NCBI GenBank assembly: GCA_949288455.1
Contig: CASEKF010000019.1
Span: forward strand, 13,036 to 77,035
Direction: 5' to 3'
From: an uncultured bacterium
GTDB taxonomy: Bacteria > Vulcanimicrobiota > CADAWZ01
Length of the DNA: 64,000 nt
The position numbers were made by a program, and so were the translations under genes. The notes under the pieces were generated by a model, which saw only the letters and a program-made list of their open reading frames with translations, had not been told where the DNA came from and did no database searches. Positions 34,799-44,850 of this stretch are shown here, piece after piece. Positions within the stretch are counted from its first letter, which is position 1, and each line of letters begins with the position of its first letter.

Positions 34799-35752
34799 TT
34801 ATTTTTTCCGACTTTTGAAAGTTTTTGAAAATTTATCTTTAGCAAAATTATAAATTTCTTGCAGCTCCTGAGAGGTTAAAATTTTTCTGTCTCTATAAAA
34901 TCTCTTAGCCGCTACTCCGACGGCATAAGTTCCGGAAAAAGCAATCGAAGATTTTATTAACGGGCCTACTACCGGCGCTAATCCCGAAACAAATCTAGAC
35001 AAAGCCTTCCAACCGAACGAAGTTGCCAAAATCGGCCATAGCTCCGTCATCCTGGCCAGCAAATCCATTTCTGATCCGTAAATTCCGGCTACCCTCATTC
35101 CCAGCCTAACTTGATTCGCCGTTAAAATAACGGTTTCTCCCGGGACTCCTAAAACTCCGGCTATAGGGCCTATCACGGGCAAATTGGGCGGAATGGAAGA
35201 AATTAGAGCGATACCCGCGTTATCGCGCGACATATTCATTATTATATCGTCGGCAATGTAATCCCTTAACCCCGGATAAAGTCTGGCGGCGGCAAAAGAG
35301 CTTTTCCCCAAATTTCTGATGAAACGCTCTATAAAATCTTTTTCCGATTTGTACCATATGGGTTTTCTAAGGGCCATTTTGTAAAAAAGAGACGTTACGT
35401 TTTCTTTGGTTAAAGAATCGTTTTCAGCGCGTATGCAGCATAATATCTTTTTTCTGGCCACGGGAGGAATTATCTTAAATATAGAGCTTAAACCTTTGAT
35501 ATCGATAATCGAATCGTCCAGAAAAAAAAGAGAAAACGAAGACTGTCTTATTCTTTCGCACTCCTGAGGAGTCTTAGGGAAAGAATGAATTTTAATTTCA
35601 GCGGAAGGCATAATGATAGAAGCCGCCGCAAACGCGGTTATTTCATCGCCGAAAAATTCCAATGTTACGGGCGTATTGAATTCGTTTTCCAAATCGTTCA
35701 TAGAAAAATGAGTTTTAAATATATTAAGAAGATCGCCCAAATTTATACTCAT
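34799..35752 (-). CDS. DUF697-like protein without a GTPase domain
   Basis: A 317-residue protein. The C-terminal half (V-I-G-P-I-A-G-V, P-G-E-T-V-I-L-T-A-N-Q-V-R-L, then a Phe-Gly-Trp segment and S-G-T-Y-A-V-G-V-A-A-K-R) resembles the DUF697 hydrophobic region often fused to Era/Dynamin-type GTPases. The N-terminal 150 residues lack a P-loop and look alpha/beta. The ATG at 35752 is chosen, though a TTG at 35761 lies closer to GGAGG. Function unknown. Confidence 0.6.
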   Translation of the reverse strand: MSINLGDLLNIFKTHFSMNDLENEFNTPVTLEFFGDEITAFAAASIIMPSAEIKIHSFPKTPQECERIRQSSFSLFFLDDSIIDIKGLSSIFKIIPPVARKKILCCIRAENDSLTKENVTSLFYKMALRKPIWYKSEKDFIERFIRNLGKSSFAAARLYPGLRDYIADDIIMNMSRDNAGIALISSIPPNLPVIGPIAGVLGVPGETVILTANQVRLGMRVAGIYGSEMDLLARMTELWPILATSFGWKALSRFVSGLAPVVGPLIKSSIAFSGTYAVGVAAKRFYRDRKILTSQELQEIYNFAKDKFSKTFKSRKK

Positions 35753-35850
35753 AATAATCAACAGCCTCCTTATATAATATTATACGAAACTAAACGTAAT
35801 ATCTAGCGTAACCGGACCAAATGCGAGCCGCGCTACAAAATAAGAAAAGA

Positions 35851-35886
35851 ACGCGCCTTGATTTTATTCACCAAAACAAAGCGCGT
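35851..35886 (-). terminator. Terminator of thrS
   Basis: ACGCGC/GCGCGT arms extended by TTG/CAA and TTTT/AAAA with small mismatches, followed on the minus strand by a T-rich stretch (TTCTTTTCTTATTTTG). Confidence 0.75.
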
Positions 35887-35922
35887 CCCTACTAAGAATT
35901 CTTCTGAAAATGACGACTTTAT

Positions 35923-37839
35923 CTAAATTTTGTCCAATATTTCCGCTTTAATTTTGGAGATAAAGACTTCTAAAGGCATAGTTCCAATATTTCCGGCTTT
36001 TCTATGTCTTACGGAAACTGTCCCTGACGAAGATTCCTGTTCTCCTACGACTACCATATAAGGTATTTTTTCTAATTGAGCTCTTTTTATCTTAGCGTTG
36101 ATCTTCTCGTTTCTGTCGTCAAGTTTAACTCTTGCTCCGCCTGCGGCAAGAGCGTCTCTTACGGAACGAGCATAATCGTTATATTTTTCGGTTATAGGAG
36201 TCACTACGGCCTGAACGGGACAAAGCCATAACGGAAAAGCTCCGCCGTAATGTTCCGTCAGACATCCCATAAAGCGCTCCATAGATCCAAGAAGAGCTCT
36301 ATGAACCATATAAACTAAATGCTCTTTGCCGTCGGCCCCTTTATACTTGACGTCAAATCTGCCGGGAAGGTTAAAATCGAACTGTACGGTAGGCCCCTGC
36401 CAGTTTCTTCCGAGAGCGTCTTTAATTTTTATATCTATCTTAGGTCCGTAGAACACTGCTCCCCCCTCGTCGAGGACATAAGGCAGACCGGCCGCTTCAA
36501 GAGCTTTCGCAAGCGTAGATTCAGCCCTATCCCAATCCTCGGAAGTTCCGGCATATTTTTCAGGCCTCGTCGCAAGATTGATCTCATACTCCTTGAATCC
36601 GAAAGTTTCCATAAGAAAAATCGCGAAATTGACGCAATTCATCATTTCTTCTTCCAGCTGTTCATGGGAGCAGAAAATATGCGCGTCATCCTGAGTAAAA
36701 CCTCTGACTCTCAAAAGCCCATGAAGAGCTCCCGAACGCTCGTATCTATAAACGGTGCCTAATTCGGCAAATCTAACCGGCAGTTCCTTATACGAACGAG
36801 GACGAGAATTATAAATCATAATATGGAACGGGCAATTCATCGGCTTAAGAATATATTGCTGGCCGTCTATGTCGATCGGCCTATACATATTTTCGTTATA
36901 AAAATCCCAATGACCGGATTTTTTCCACAGATCTATTCTCGCTATATGAGGAGTATAAACAAGCTCATATCCTCTTTTAAGATGCTCGTTCTTCCAGAAA
37001 TCTTCTATCGTCTTTCTAATAAAAGCTCCGTTGGGATGCCAATATACAAGTCCGGGGCCTCCGTTTTCATAAAATCCGAAAAGATCCAACTCTTTTCCAA
37101 GTTTTCTGTGATCGCGCTTTTTAGCTTCTTCAAGGCGCGCTATATATTCGTTCAATGACTTTTTATCGTCAAAAGCCGTTCCGTATATGCGCTGTAACAT
37201 TTCTCGGTTTTCGTCTCCTCGCCAATAAGCCCCCGCGATAGATAAAAGTTTAAATTCCTTTATGCCTGCGGTAGAAGGGATATGAGGGCCCGCGCAAAGA
37301 TCTGAAAAATCGCCGCAGGAATATATGCTTACCTCTTCGGCGTCTATATTTCCGGCTAACTCGGCTTTATATTTTTCGCCTTTCTCTTCAAAAAGCTTTA
37401 TCGCTTCTTCCTTTTTGATCATAGTCTTTTTAAAAGGAAAATTCTGAGCGATAATTTTTCTCATTTCACGTTCAATTTTATCTAAATCTTCAGGAACGAA
37501 AGCTTCTTCTTTATCAAAGTCATAATAGAAGCCGTTCTCAATTGAAGGGCCTATCGCTACTTTCACTTCCGGAAAAAGTTTAGTTACCGCCGCGGCCATA
37601 ACGTGAGAAGCGCTATGCCTTATTACGGCCAAACCGTCCGGTTCGTCGGCAAAAACCATTTCGACTACGGAATCTTCGCCTGCGGAAGAAGACAAATCTA
37701 CAATACGCCCGTTAATTCTTGCCGCTACGCATTTTTTCAAACTCTGCCGATCAAAATTTTTAAAACATTCAAAACAAGATATCTCGCAATTTTCAAGTTC
37801 TTTAGATTCTCCGCTTCGCGGATTTACAATTTTTATCAT
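35923..37839 (-). CDS. thrS: Threonyl-tRNA synthetase
   Basis: A 638-residue class II synthetase. It has an N-terminal TGS domain (about 1-60), an editing domain with R-H-S-A-S-H-V-M-A and a C-G-D-F-S-D-L-C-A-G-P-H segment, and a catalytic core with ILKPMNCPFHIMIY. Motif 2 and 3 regions (R-V-R-G-F-T-Q-D-D-A-H-I-F; M-V-H-R-A-L-L-G-S-M-E-R) and an anticodon-binding end complete it. The ATG follows AGAGGATT. It is divergent from the esterase gene. I see no T-box motif in the 5' region. Confidence 0.97.
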   Translation of the reverse strand: MIKIVNPRSGESKELENCEISCFECFKNFDRQSLKKCVAARINGRIVDLSSSAGEDSVVEMVFADEPDGLAVIRHSASHVMAAAVTKLFPEVKVAIGPSIENGFYYDFDKEEAFVPEDLDKIEREMRKIIAQNFPFKKTMIKKEEAIKLFEEKGEKYKAELAGNIDAEEVSIYSCGDFSDLCAGPHIPSTAGIKEFKLLSIAGAYWRGDENREMLQRIYGTAFDDKKSLNEYIARLEEAKKRDHRKLGKELDLFGFYENGGPGLVYWHPNGAFIRKTIEDFWKNEHLKRGYELVYTPHIARIDLWKKSGHWDFYNENMYRPIDIDGQQYILKPMNCPFHIMIYNSRPRSYKELPVRFAELGTVYRYERSGALHGLLRVRGFTQDDAHIFCSHEQLEEEMMNCVNFAIFLMETFGFKEYEINLATRPEKYAGTSEDWDRAESTLAKALEAAGLPYVLDEGGAVFYGPKIDIKIKDALGRNWQGPTVQFDFNLPGRFDVKYKGADGKEHLVYMVHRALLGSMERFMGCLTEHYGGAFPLWLCPVQAVVTPITEKYNDYARSVRDALAAGGARVKLDDRNEKINAKIKRAQLEKIPYMVVVGEQESSSGTVSVRHRKAGNIGTMPLEVFISKIKAEILDKI

Positions 37840-38249
37840 TATGTAATCCTCTCTAAAGGGTTATATCTATGACTGTCATAAATGGCAGTCTGGTAATATT
37901 CTGTTTAAGTTCCTTAAACCCTTTAAAAGCTATAAAGACTCAAGATAGCTCCGGCTTATTTGAGATTGACAACATTGAACGCTTTGTTATAATTAATAAT
38001 TATGCTAAAATATCCAAGTTCTAGCCGAGACTTTCTATAATGAATATCACGTCGAGGACTAACGCCTCCGAAGATACTACGCAAAATTAATACAACCCAA
38101 TACGACACTACGATCTTCTTTAAAGTTTTATTACGGATAAAAATTAAATTTGACATATAGCTGATTGCGGAAAATTGTACCGTTCAATAGTAATATTTTT
38201 AGACAAAAATTACATAAATTTAAATACGCAAATTTTAAGGAGAAAAAAA
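37840..38249. other. Divergent thrS/esterase intergenic region
   Basis: A 410-nt A+T-rich region between divergent genes. It holds a consensus-like plus-strand promoter at 37976-38003 and a second TTGACA at 38150-38155 without a good -10. A GAGG/CCTC mini-hairpin lies near 38052-38068. No coding frame is convincing. Confidence 0.5.
37976..38003 (+). promoter_or_regulatory. Strong sigma-70-like promoter, plus strand
   Basis: TTGACA (37976-37981), 16-nt spacer, TATAAT (37998-38003), both hexamers perfect. Transcription would start near 38010, about 240 nt before the esterase ATG, so it either gives a long leader or drives a short RNA. Confidence 0.6.
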
Positions 38250-38963
38250 ATGGCTTCTTCAGTCTATCATAAATCGTTTTATTCGCCGTCTCTTAAATCT
38301 GAAAAAAGATACTGTATATACCTTCCGGACTCATATTTTCACAGAGAAGATTTAAGATATTCGGTTTTATATCTTCTTCCGGGACTTATGGACTACGAGG
38401 TTACCTGGTTTGAAAAAGGAAGAGTTAAGGAACATATGGATTCTCTTGTTTACGACGGTAAAATCGGAGAATATATCATCGTATCGGCAGATAAAGACGA
38501 CGCAGCTTTAGACATAAACAGAAAAAAGGAATTTTCGGAGTATCTCGCAAAAGATTTAAAAGGGCATATAGACTTTGAATATAGAACTATTCCAATGAGA
38601 AAACACTGCGGCATCGAAGGTCTGTCTCTAGGAGCAAGCTGGTCAGTTCATATGGGTATCAATTACCCCGAAATATATTCTTCTATAGGAGCGCTAAGCG
38701 GAGGTTACGGAGACGAAATTTACTCTAAAATATGGGAAACCCGGCTAAAACTTCATAATCTAGGCATGAGGTTTAGAGTCGGAGTAGGAACTTGGGAACC
38801 TGAATTTATTCCGGGCAACGAAAGATTTGTAAATTTTATGAGAGATCTTGGATTTTATTGCGAGCTGGAAAAAACTGAAGGGCCTCATGACTGGCCTTTA
38901 TGGGAAAAACAAATATACAACTCTTTACAATTCCATTATTATTCTTTCAATCACCAGGCTTAG
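38250..38963 (+). CDS. Alpha/beta-hydrolase esterase
   Basis: A 237-residue esterase of the esterase-D/tributyrin-esterase group. The nucleophile elbow is G-L-S-L-G in IEGLSLGASWS. The catalytic His is in EGPHDWPLW. The oxyanion region is L-Y-L-L-P-G-L-M-D. Cytosolic, no signal peptide. The natural substrate is unknown. AAGGAG lies 7 nt before the ATG at 38250; an upstream open stretch to 38175 is rejected. Confidence 0.82.
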   Translation: MASSVYHKSFYSPSLKSEKRYCIYLPDSYFHREDLRYSVLYLLPGLMDYEVTWFEKGRVKEHMDSLVYDGKIGEYIIVSADKDDAALDINRKKEFSEYLAKDLKGHIDFEYRTIPMRKHCGIEGLSLGASWSVHMGINYPEIYSSIGALSGGYGDEIYSKIWETRLKLHNLGMRFRVGVGTWEPEFIPGNERFVNFMRDLGFYCELEKTEGPHDWPLWEKQIYNSLQFHYYSFNHQA

Positions 38964-39065
38964 TCTAACTATATAATTAACGAAATCGCGTTCAAATTAA
39001 AATTCTATATCGGATATATCGTAATCCCTTAATATTAACCTTGTTTAACGTTAGCGGAGGAATAA

Positions 39066-40241
39066 GTGAGATATATAATAATCGGTTGCGGAACAGCCGG
39101 AAGTTCCGCTGCGGAACAAATCAGAAAAAACGACCCGGAAGGAGAGATAAATATCTTTACTAAAGAAAATTATCCTCTCTATTACAGGCCAGGATTAACG
39201 GAAATCATCGCCGGTAACGCTTCCGCAGATAAAATTATACTTAAAAAGCAAGAATGGTACGAGACAAAAAATATAAATCTTCACAAAGATATTTTTATAA
39301 AACGCGTAGATCCGGTCAAAAAATTAATATTTTCCGAGAACGAAAGTTATTCTTTCGATAAACTCCTACTGGCCTGCGGAGCCGAATGCCGTATTCCTCC
39401 TATTCCTAACTGCGAAGCCGCGGCCGATAAAATTTATACGCTCCGAGAACTAAACGACGCGAACAATATTCTTAACGCCGTTAAAAACAAAGAAAACGTA
39501 TTAATTATGGGAGGCGGCTTGCTAGGAATAGAAACGGCTTACGGTTTAGCGCAAAAAGGCTGTAAAACGTTAATATGCGAATATTCGAAATGCCTTCTTT
39601 CACGACAATTATCAGAAGACGCAAGCAGAATATTGCAAAATTTAATTTCCGAAAAAGGAATTCAAATCAAAACCGGCTCCGGCTTAAGCAAAATTGAACG
39701 AAACGGCGATAAATTAACAATAACCCTAACCGACGGAGACTCGTTCGACGCTAAAATAATAATAGTTTCGGCAGGAATAAACCCCAGAAAATTTTTAGCG
39801 GAGCAAGCCGGACTTAAAACTAATAGAGGAATAATCGTCGACTCTTGTATGAGAACTTCGATCGAAGACGTCTACGCGGCCGGCGACGCGGCGGAATATT
39901 CAGGCGAAATTCAGGGATTATGGACTATAGCGTCGGAACAGGGAAAAATTGCCGGAAACAATATGAGCGGCATCGCTAAAAAGTACGTTCCCGTCGTCGC
40001 CTCCCATAAATTGAAAACAGCCGGAATCGAATTAGTATCGATAGGCGGAGCGTCCGAATCATGCGATAGTCAGACAATTTATAAGACTAATACGAAAACT
40101 TTTCTTAAAGCCTTTATAAAAGAAGGCATAATTCAAGGAGCATGCATGATCGGAGAAACGGATAAATACAGAGAAATTGAAAAAGCTATTAAAAATAAAA
40201 TGTCTTTTAATTCCGTAAAGGACGTTTTTACTTTAAAGTAA
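39066..40241 (+). CDS. FAD-dependent pyridine nucleotide oxidoreductase
   Basis: A 391-residue two-dinucleotide-fold flavoprotein. The FAD motif is IIIGCGTAGSSAAEQI at 4-19, the NAD motif IMGGGLLGIETA near 145-156, and the second FAD motif V-Y-A-A-G-D-A-A-E-Y near 275. It resembles NADH:rubredoxin reductase and the nitrite-reductase flavin domain; the electron acceptor cannot be told. The start is GTG at 39066, 7 nt after GGAGG. It stands alone. Confidence 0.88.
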   Translation: MRYIIIGCGTAGSSAAEQIRKNDPEGEINIFTKENYPLYYRPGLTEIIAGNASADKIILKKQEWYETKNINLHKDIFIKRVDPVKKLIFSENESYSFDKLLLACGAECRIPPIPNCEAAADKIYTLRELNDANNILNAVKNKENVLIMGGGLLGIETAYGLAQKGCKTLICEYSKCLLSRQLSEDASRILQNLISEKGIQIKTGSGLSKIERNGDKLTITLTDGDSFDAKIIIVSAGINPRKFLAEQAGLKTNRGIIVDSCMRTSIEDVYAAGDAAEYSGEIQGLWTIASEQGKIAGNNMSGIAKKYVPVVASHKLKTAGIELVSIGGASESCDSQTIYKTNTKTFLKAFIKEGIIQGACMIGETDKYREIEKAIKNKMSFNSVKDVFTLK

Positions 40242-40310
40242 AACGCAGAGTCTTCAATCGCTACGCGAATATAACATACAAGTTTTAAAATAAAAAATAA
40301 GGAGGACGGA

Positions 40311-41678
40311 ATGGCATTAAAAGTCTCATTCCCATTATTCCTTCAAACGCTCGGAGCGAGTCTTATTCTCACATTATTCAAACCGGCGTATGCGTTTACG
40401 AAAATAGTAAAAACAATACAAACAAACGAAGGTCCGGTAGATAAAATCATTTTCGACGGATTTGATCCCGCTTGGTATCCTTTGGAACTTTTCATAGCGA
40501 TAACGTTGATCGTCGCTTTATATTTCTTTATAAAAGACTTTAATACAATAGTAACGCCGCCTAAAGAGCAAAAGCAAGACTGTTTTTACATTAAAGACTT
40601 ACAAGGCGGCAACTTACCGAAAGATACCGGCGAGCCGAAGACTTCAATCTCTAACGGCATGATAAACGTAAGGAATACGGATCCTGATTTTTCGGCTATT
40701 CGGCTGATTAATCAAACCGACAAAATGTATTTGGCAAGCGTAGAATCAAGAACAAACTTGAACTGGAACGGCTTAAAATTTACGATTCCTTATAATCTAT
40801 GTCTTAAAATGCAAAAAAGCAAAATTGATCTGTCTCAATCTACTCCCTTAGCTCCGGAACTTATCGATATTCAAAGCTATAATACCGGAGCTGAAAAAGC
40901 GGTTCTAAAATTTAAATCTTTGCTCAATAAAGAAGAGAACATTCAAGAAAACTCCATATACGAAGAAGTTTGGACATTTGAAAGATTCAAAGGAGCAACC
41001 TCTAAACATTCGCATGACATGTCGTCATGCCCTTCCTGCGGAAGTAAGGACGAACCGGATATGGACGGCCTATGTCCAAGCTGTCAAAAAAACGTATTAA
41101 CCGGCAAGTTTGGCTGGACGCTTACGCAGATAGACTCTAAATATTCAACTTCAACCGAGGAGTACAAACCGCAATTATTTTTAAAAGCGACGGACACCTT
41201 GGAAAGAACCGTAATGCAAAATAAAATACAGCTTCAAAGAGACGCGCTCATCAAACAAAATCCTGCTTTTAACGAGGAAAAGCTAAAAGAAATCGCCGCT
41301 GAAAGCATCATGGGATATTATAACAACCTTATCGGCGATTCTCCGGTAAACGGCGGCATGGAAAATATATGCGACGAATTCTGTCTTAGAGATTTTTACT
41401 TAAGTCAATCTTTACTTAAAGACGAAAGAGATAAATTTCAAATAGCCGATATCAATATTATAGATATCAAAACGGTCAGGATCCTGCCCGATTCGTCTTT
41501 TACCGTAATAACCTTCAGAGTCATAGGTCAAATTAAATTAACTTCTAAACCCAAAACTTCCTCTAAACAGTCAGATACCAAAACGATTTTTTCGAATTAC
41601 GTAACGTTTGCGTCTCCAACAGGAGCCGAATCTTGGAAAATGTATTCGATCTCGAAAGACAACACATATATTCCGTAA
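40311..41678 (+). CDS. Membrane protein with zinc ribbon and Tim44-like end
   Basis: A 455-residue protein with a hydrophobic N-terminus ending near PAYAF at about 30, which could be a signal peptide. A second membrane helix lies at about 60-80. The middle part is beta-rich. A double-CxxC zinc ribbon (C-P-S-C-G...C-P-S-C) lies at about 240-265. The last 150 residues fit the Tim44-like pattern of membrane-associated regulatory proteins. Function unknown. GGAGG is well placed before the ATG. It is followed at once by the DUF3592 gene. Confidence 0.55.
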   Translation: MALKVSFPLFLQTLGASLILTLFKPAYAFTKIVKTIQTNEGPVDKIIFDGFDPAWYPLELFIAITLIVALYFFIKDFNTIVTPPKEQKQDCFYIKDLQGGNLPKDTGEPKTSISNGMINVRNTDPDFSAIRLINQTDKMYLASVESRTNLNWNGLKFTIPYNLCLKMQKSKIDLSQSTPLAPELIDIQSYNTGAEKAVLKFKSLLNKEENIQENSIYEEVWTFERFKGATSKHSHDMSSCPSCGSKDEPDMDGLCPSCQKNVLTGKFGWTLTQIDSKYSTSTEEYKPQLFLKATDTLERTVMQNKIQLQRDALIKQNPAFNEEKLKEIAAESIMGYYNNLIGDSPVNGGMENICDEFCLRDFYLSQSLLKDERDKFQIADINIIDIKTVRILPDSSFTVITFRVIGQIKLTSKPKTSSKQSDTKTIFSNYVTFASPTGAESWKMYSISKDNTYIP

Positions 41679-41690
41679 AGGATCTTGCGT

Positions 41691-42200
41691 ATGCTTAGAA
41701 AATATATAACTACCGCCGTGGCGGTCACAGGCTTACTTGCAATAACGTTTTTATTTATGGCAAAAAGTTTAAAAACTTGGCAAGAAAATTCTTGGGCTAC
41801 AACTACGGGACGGATAATAAGCTCCGATATAACTAAATCGATAACTAAATCGACGGTAAGCGAAATGTCCGAACAAAGATATTGCCCTGCGATAACATAC
41901 TCTTACGCAGTTAAAGACAAAACCTATGAAAGCGCCATAATAGACGACACGGAAGAAATAATGACATTTTTAAACAGGCAAGAAGGTCTGAAGTTTGTGC
42001 GGCAATATCCTATCGGTAAAGAAATTACGGTATACTATAAAAAATATAATCCTCAAATATCGGCCTTAAAAATTACGACTACGGAAAGACCTACGAGAAT
42101 CGCAATTTCAACCGTCTTATTTATTTTAGCCGTTTATATCTCGATAAGCGCCTTGTCTTCGGATAAAACAAAAAACGATTCGGTAAAATCGAAGACTTAA
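41691..42200 (+). CDS. DUF3592-domain membrane protein
   Basis: A 169-residue protein with a membrane helix at each end (about 7-27 and 138-155) and a beta-rich middle. The W-A-T-T-T-G-R-I-I-S-S opening and the Y-Y-K-K-Y-N-P-Q end match DUF3592. The ATG at 41691 is preferred to the TTG at 41685 because AAAGGA lies 8 nt upstream. The gene begins 12 nt after its neighbour and is probably co-transcribed. Confidence 0.7.
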   Translation: MLRKYITTAVAVTGLLAITFLFMAKSLKTWQENSWATTTGRIISSDITKSITKSTVSEMSEQRYCPAITYSYAVKDKTYESAIIDDTEEIMTFLNRQEGLKFVRQYPIGKEITVYYKKYNPQISALKITTTERPTRIAISTVLFILAVYISISALSSDKTKNDSVKSKT

Positions 42201-42457
42201 GCGATAAAAAATCTGAAGAAATTTTCGCAAATACCGCGTCTCAATTAATTTCTTTGAAATTTCCATATACAAGAAATATACGGATTTAAATTATTAATTT
42301 AACTTCGCGGCGAAATCGACGCTAAACCTTACGACTTATAAAATCTAATTTAAGTCAAGCGCGCCACATAAAAAACGACGATTATAAAAGTTTACGGTTT
42401 TATTCATAAACGCTATCTGCCAAAAGATTAGAAAAAATATCTCGCAAAGCGTTTCTG

Positions 42458-44728
42458 TCATTTTTTATAACTTTTGATATTTATCTCTCCGTTTTTTAAA
42501 ATATCGGCCTCAATCGCTCCATGTTTGTCAGTAATAAAAACTAAAGCTCCAAGTTTTTCAAAAGACTCTACGACCTCCACGGACGCTTTTTCCCTGCCTC
42601 TTCCGGAAGATATTACCGCAACTTTGGGCATAACCGCTCTCAAAAATAATTTTCCGGAGGAAGTCGAACTGCCGTGGTGCGCGACTTTTATAATATCTGC
42701 CTTAATACTTTTATCGCGGTCAAGAATATCTAACTCAGCTTCTTTTTCAATATCTCCGCAAAATAAAACGCTTGCGTTAAAATATGAAAGTTTTAATACT
42801 AGAGAAAGGTTATTTTTAGACGAATATCTATATGAAGACTCGGGATGGATCGCTTCTAAAGACACGCTCTCGGAAATTTGAATAACTGTTCCGGCGGAAA
42901 TCGTCTCAAATTTATGGGCATGAGAAAAATATTCCGATACGAAAACTCTATTGATTTTAATTTTGTCGCTAAGAGATTTAAAACCGCCGATATGATCCTC
43001 ATGCTCATGCGTCAAAAAAACATAATCTAACTCGGAAATTCCCGACTTCAAAAGAAAAGAAGCTATAATTTCTTTTCCGGCGTCTATACCTCCGGATTCC
43101 CCGGAAGTTCCGGCGTCTATCAAAATTTTTTTATTTTCAGGAGCGACGACTAAACAAGCGTCCGCAGAACCTACGTCGAAAAAAATAATTTTTAGATTTC
43201 CGTCTGATAAATTTCTTGGAAAAATAAATAATAAAATAAACAATACGGGGGGCGCAAACGGAACGAATATGCCCACGATATCTTTAAATTTTTGAAGCGC
43301 CAAATATAATACGGCATAATAAGATAATAGAATATGTATAGAAGGAGCGCATACGGGAAAACAGGAAAAAGACAATCCGGCAAGATATTTTAATATTCCA
43401 ATCAGGCAAAATGAAAGGAAATCCGTTCCATACCCTATAATAAAAGCGATATCTCGAAACAAGACGGAAAAAAGACTTTCAATCATCCCCAAAGAAAGAA
43501 TTAAAACGGCAATAGGAGCGGCGGCTATATTCGATATAGAAGAAACCGCGCTCCATTGACAAAAATAAAAAGCGCATAGCGGAGCCGTCAAAACTTCGAC
43601 TGACATAGTCGCTAAAAAAGCTTCTAAAAATATACGGCTAAAATTAGGGAACGCCACGATAGCAGGCTGAAAAAACACGCAGTATAAATAAATTCCAACA
43701 ACTGCCAAAACGCTCAATTGAAAACCGCAGTCAAGAACTACGGCAGGATCGGCGCAAATCATCACCAAAGCGGCCGCGGAGAGGGACGAAAGAAGATCGT
43801 AATCTTTATTGCAAAAAGAAGCGACTACGGAAACGGAAAACATCAAAGCGGCCCTAACAATACTGGCTGACGCATCGGCAATGAATACGTATAAACATAT
43901 TAAGATTAAAGATACCAAAAAAGACAAAGTTTTTTTTATCTTTAATCTCCCCAGCGCAAAAAAACAAATCGAGGCTATGACCGACACGTTAAAACCCGAA
44001 GCGGCAAGCAGATGCATAGCGCCGGTCTTCTTAAATACTTCAGTAAGCTCGTCTGAAAAAAAAGTTTTGTCGCCAAATAAACAGCCTACGATAACGGCGG
44101 CAGACCGATCTCCATGCCGAATAAGAAAATATTCTAAAAGTTTAGATTTTATAAAAACGGCACAAGACCTTATCGAATCGATTTTACCTTCAGACGACGA
44201 TAAAATCTCGGGGCGAGTCAATTTGTAATAAAACCCTTTTAAAGCCATATAATCCGAATAAGAAAAAGACTCCGGATTCTTAAAAGAATTTATCTCCTCC
44301 AGCCTGCCTTTAAGCGTTAAAAAAGAATTAACAGATAGTCTTTCTTGTTTTTTTGAAAAATATACGAGGATTTTAAATTTTTTAGCAAAAATCTTATCTC
44401 CGCAGGAAGCCTTTAACGATTCAAATTCTAAGGATTCACCGTAATCGAATTCCGTTTTTTTTAAAACTTTGCCTTGAAAAACGGTATCAGAATAAGAGAA
44501 ACAGGACAATTCGCTCTTTAAAGAATTAGCTTCGGAAATATTCGCGAAAGCGTAAAAATAACCCGGAACGGCAAAAATTGAACAAGAAAAAACTATGCGA
44601 AAATTACGGCTTCGCATAAATAAAAATACGATAAATAAAAGAAAAAAAAGGAAAACCGCAGCGTTTAGAGTAAAGCGATAAACGACGCCGATCGCAAAGG
44701 CAATTACGCAAGGCGGCAAAAATCTCAT
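42458..44728 (-). CDS. comEC: ComEC/Rec2 DNA-uptake channel
   Basis: A 756-residue protein: N-terminal membrane domain with DUF4131-like start, a competence membrane region at about 210-450 (with K-K-T-G-A-M-H-L-L-A-A-S-G), and a metallo-beta-lactamase end with THEHEDHIGG near 575. This is the full ComEC layout. It forms the inner-membrane channel for transforming DNA and may cut one strand. With ComEA (8842-9474) it implies natural competence. The ATG follows GGAGG closely. Confidence 0.92.
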   Translation of the reverse strand: MRFLPPCVIAFAIGVVYRFTLNAAVFLFFLLFIVFLFMRSRNFRIVFSCSIFAVPGYFYAFANISEANSLKSELSCFSYSDTVFQGKVLKKTEFDYGESLEFESLKASCGDKIFAKKFKILVYFSKKQERLSVNSFLTLKGRLEEINSFKNPESFSYSDYMALKGFYYKLTRPEILSSSEGKIDSIRSCAVFIKSKLLEYFLIRHGDRSAAVIVGCLFGDKTFFSDELTEVFKKTGAMHLLAASGFNVSVIASICFFALGRLKIKKTLSFLVSLILICLYVFIADASASIVRAALMFSVSVVASFCNKDYDLLSSLSAAALVMICADPAVVLDCGFQLSVLAVVGIYLYCVFFQPAIVAFPNFSRIFLEAFLATMSVEVLTAPLCAFYFCQWSAVSSISNIAAAPIAVLILSLGMIESLFSVLFRDIAFIIGYGTDFLSFCLIGILKYLAGLSFSCFPVCAPSIHILLSYYAVLYLALQKFKDIVGIFVPFAPPVLFILLFIFPRNLSDGNLKIIFFDVGSADACLVVAPENKKILIDAGTSGESGGIDAGKEIIASFLLKSGISELDYVFLTHEHEDHIGGFKSLSDKIKINRVFVSEYFSHAHKFETISAGTVIQISESVSLEAIHPESSYRYSSKNNLSLVLKLSYFNASVLFCGDIEKEAELDILDRDKSIKADIIKVAHHGSSTSSGKLFLRAVMPKVAVISSGRGREKASVEVVESFEKLGALVFITDKHGAIEADILKNGEINIKSYKK

Positions 44729-44850
44729 AACACCTCCCCGAATTAACTCGGGGATATTTTAACTCAAAAAACTAAATATTTTTATTCTTAAATATTTCTA
44801 AATTGTAAAATATAAAATTTTTTTTTCCACAGAATAAGAAAGAAAAAATT

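Noticed and set aside
37840-38000. T-box riboswitch before thrS
   Set aside because: No AGGGTGG-type motif or specifier stem was found on the minus strand.
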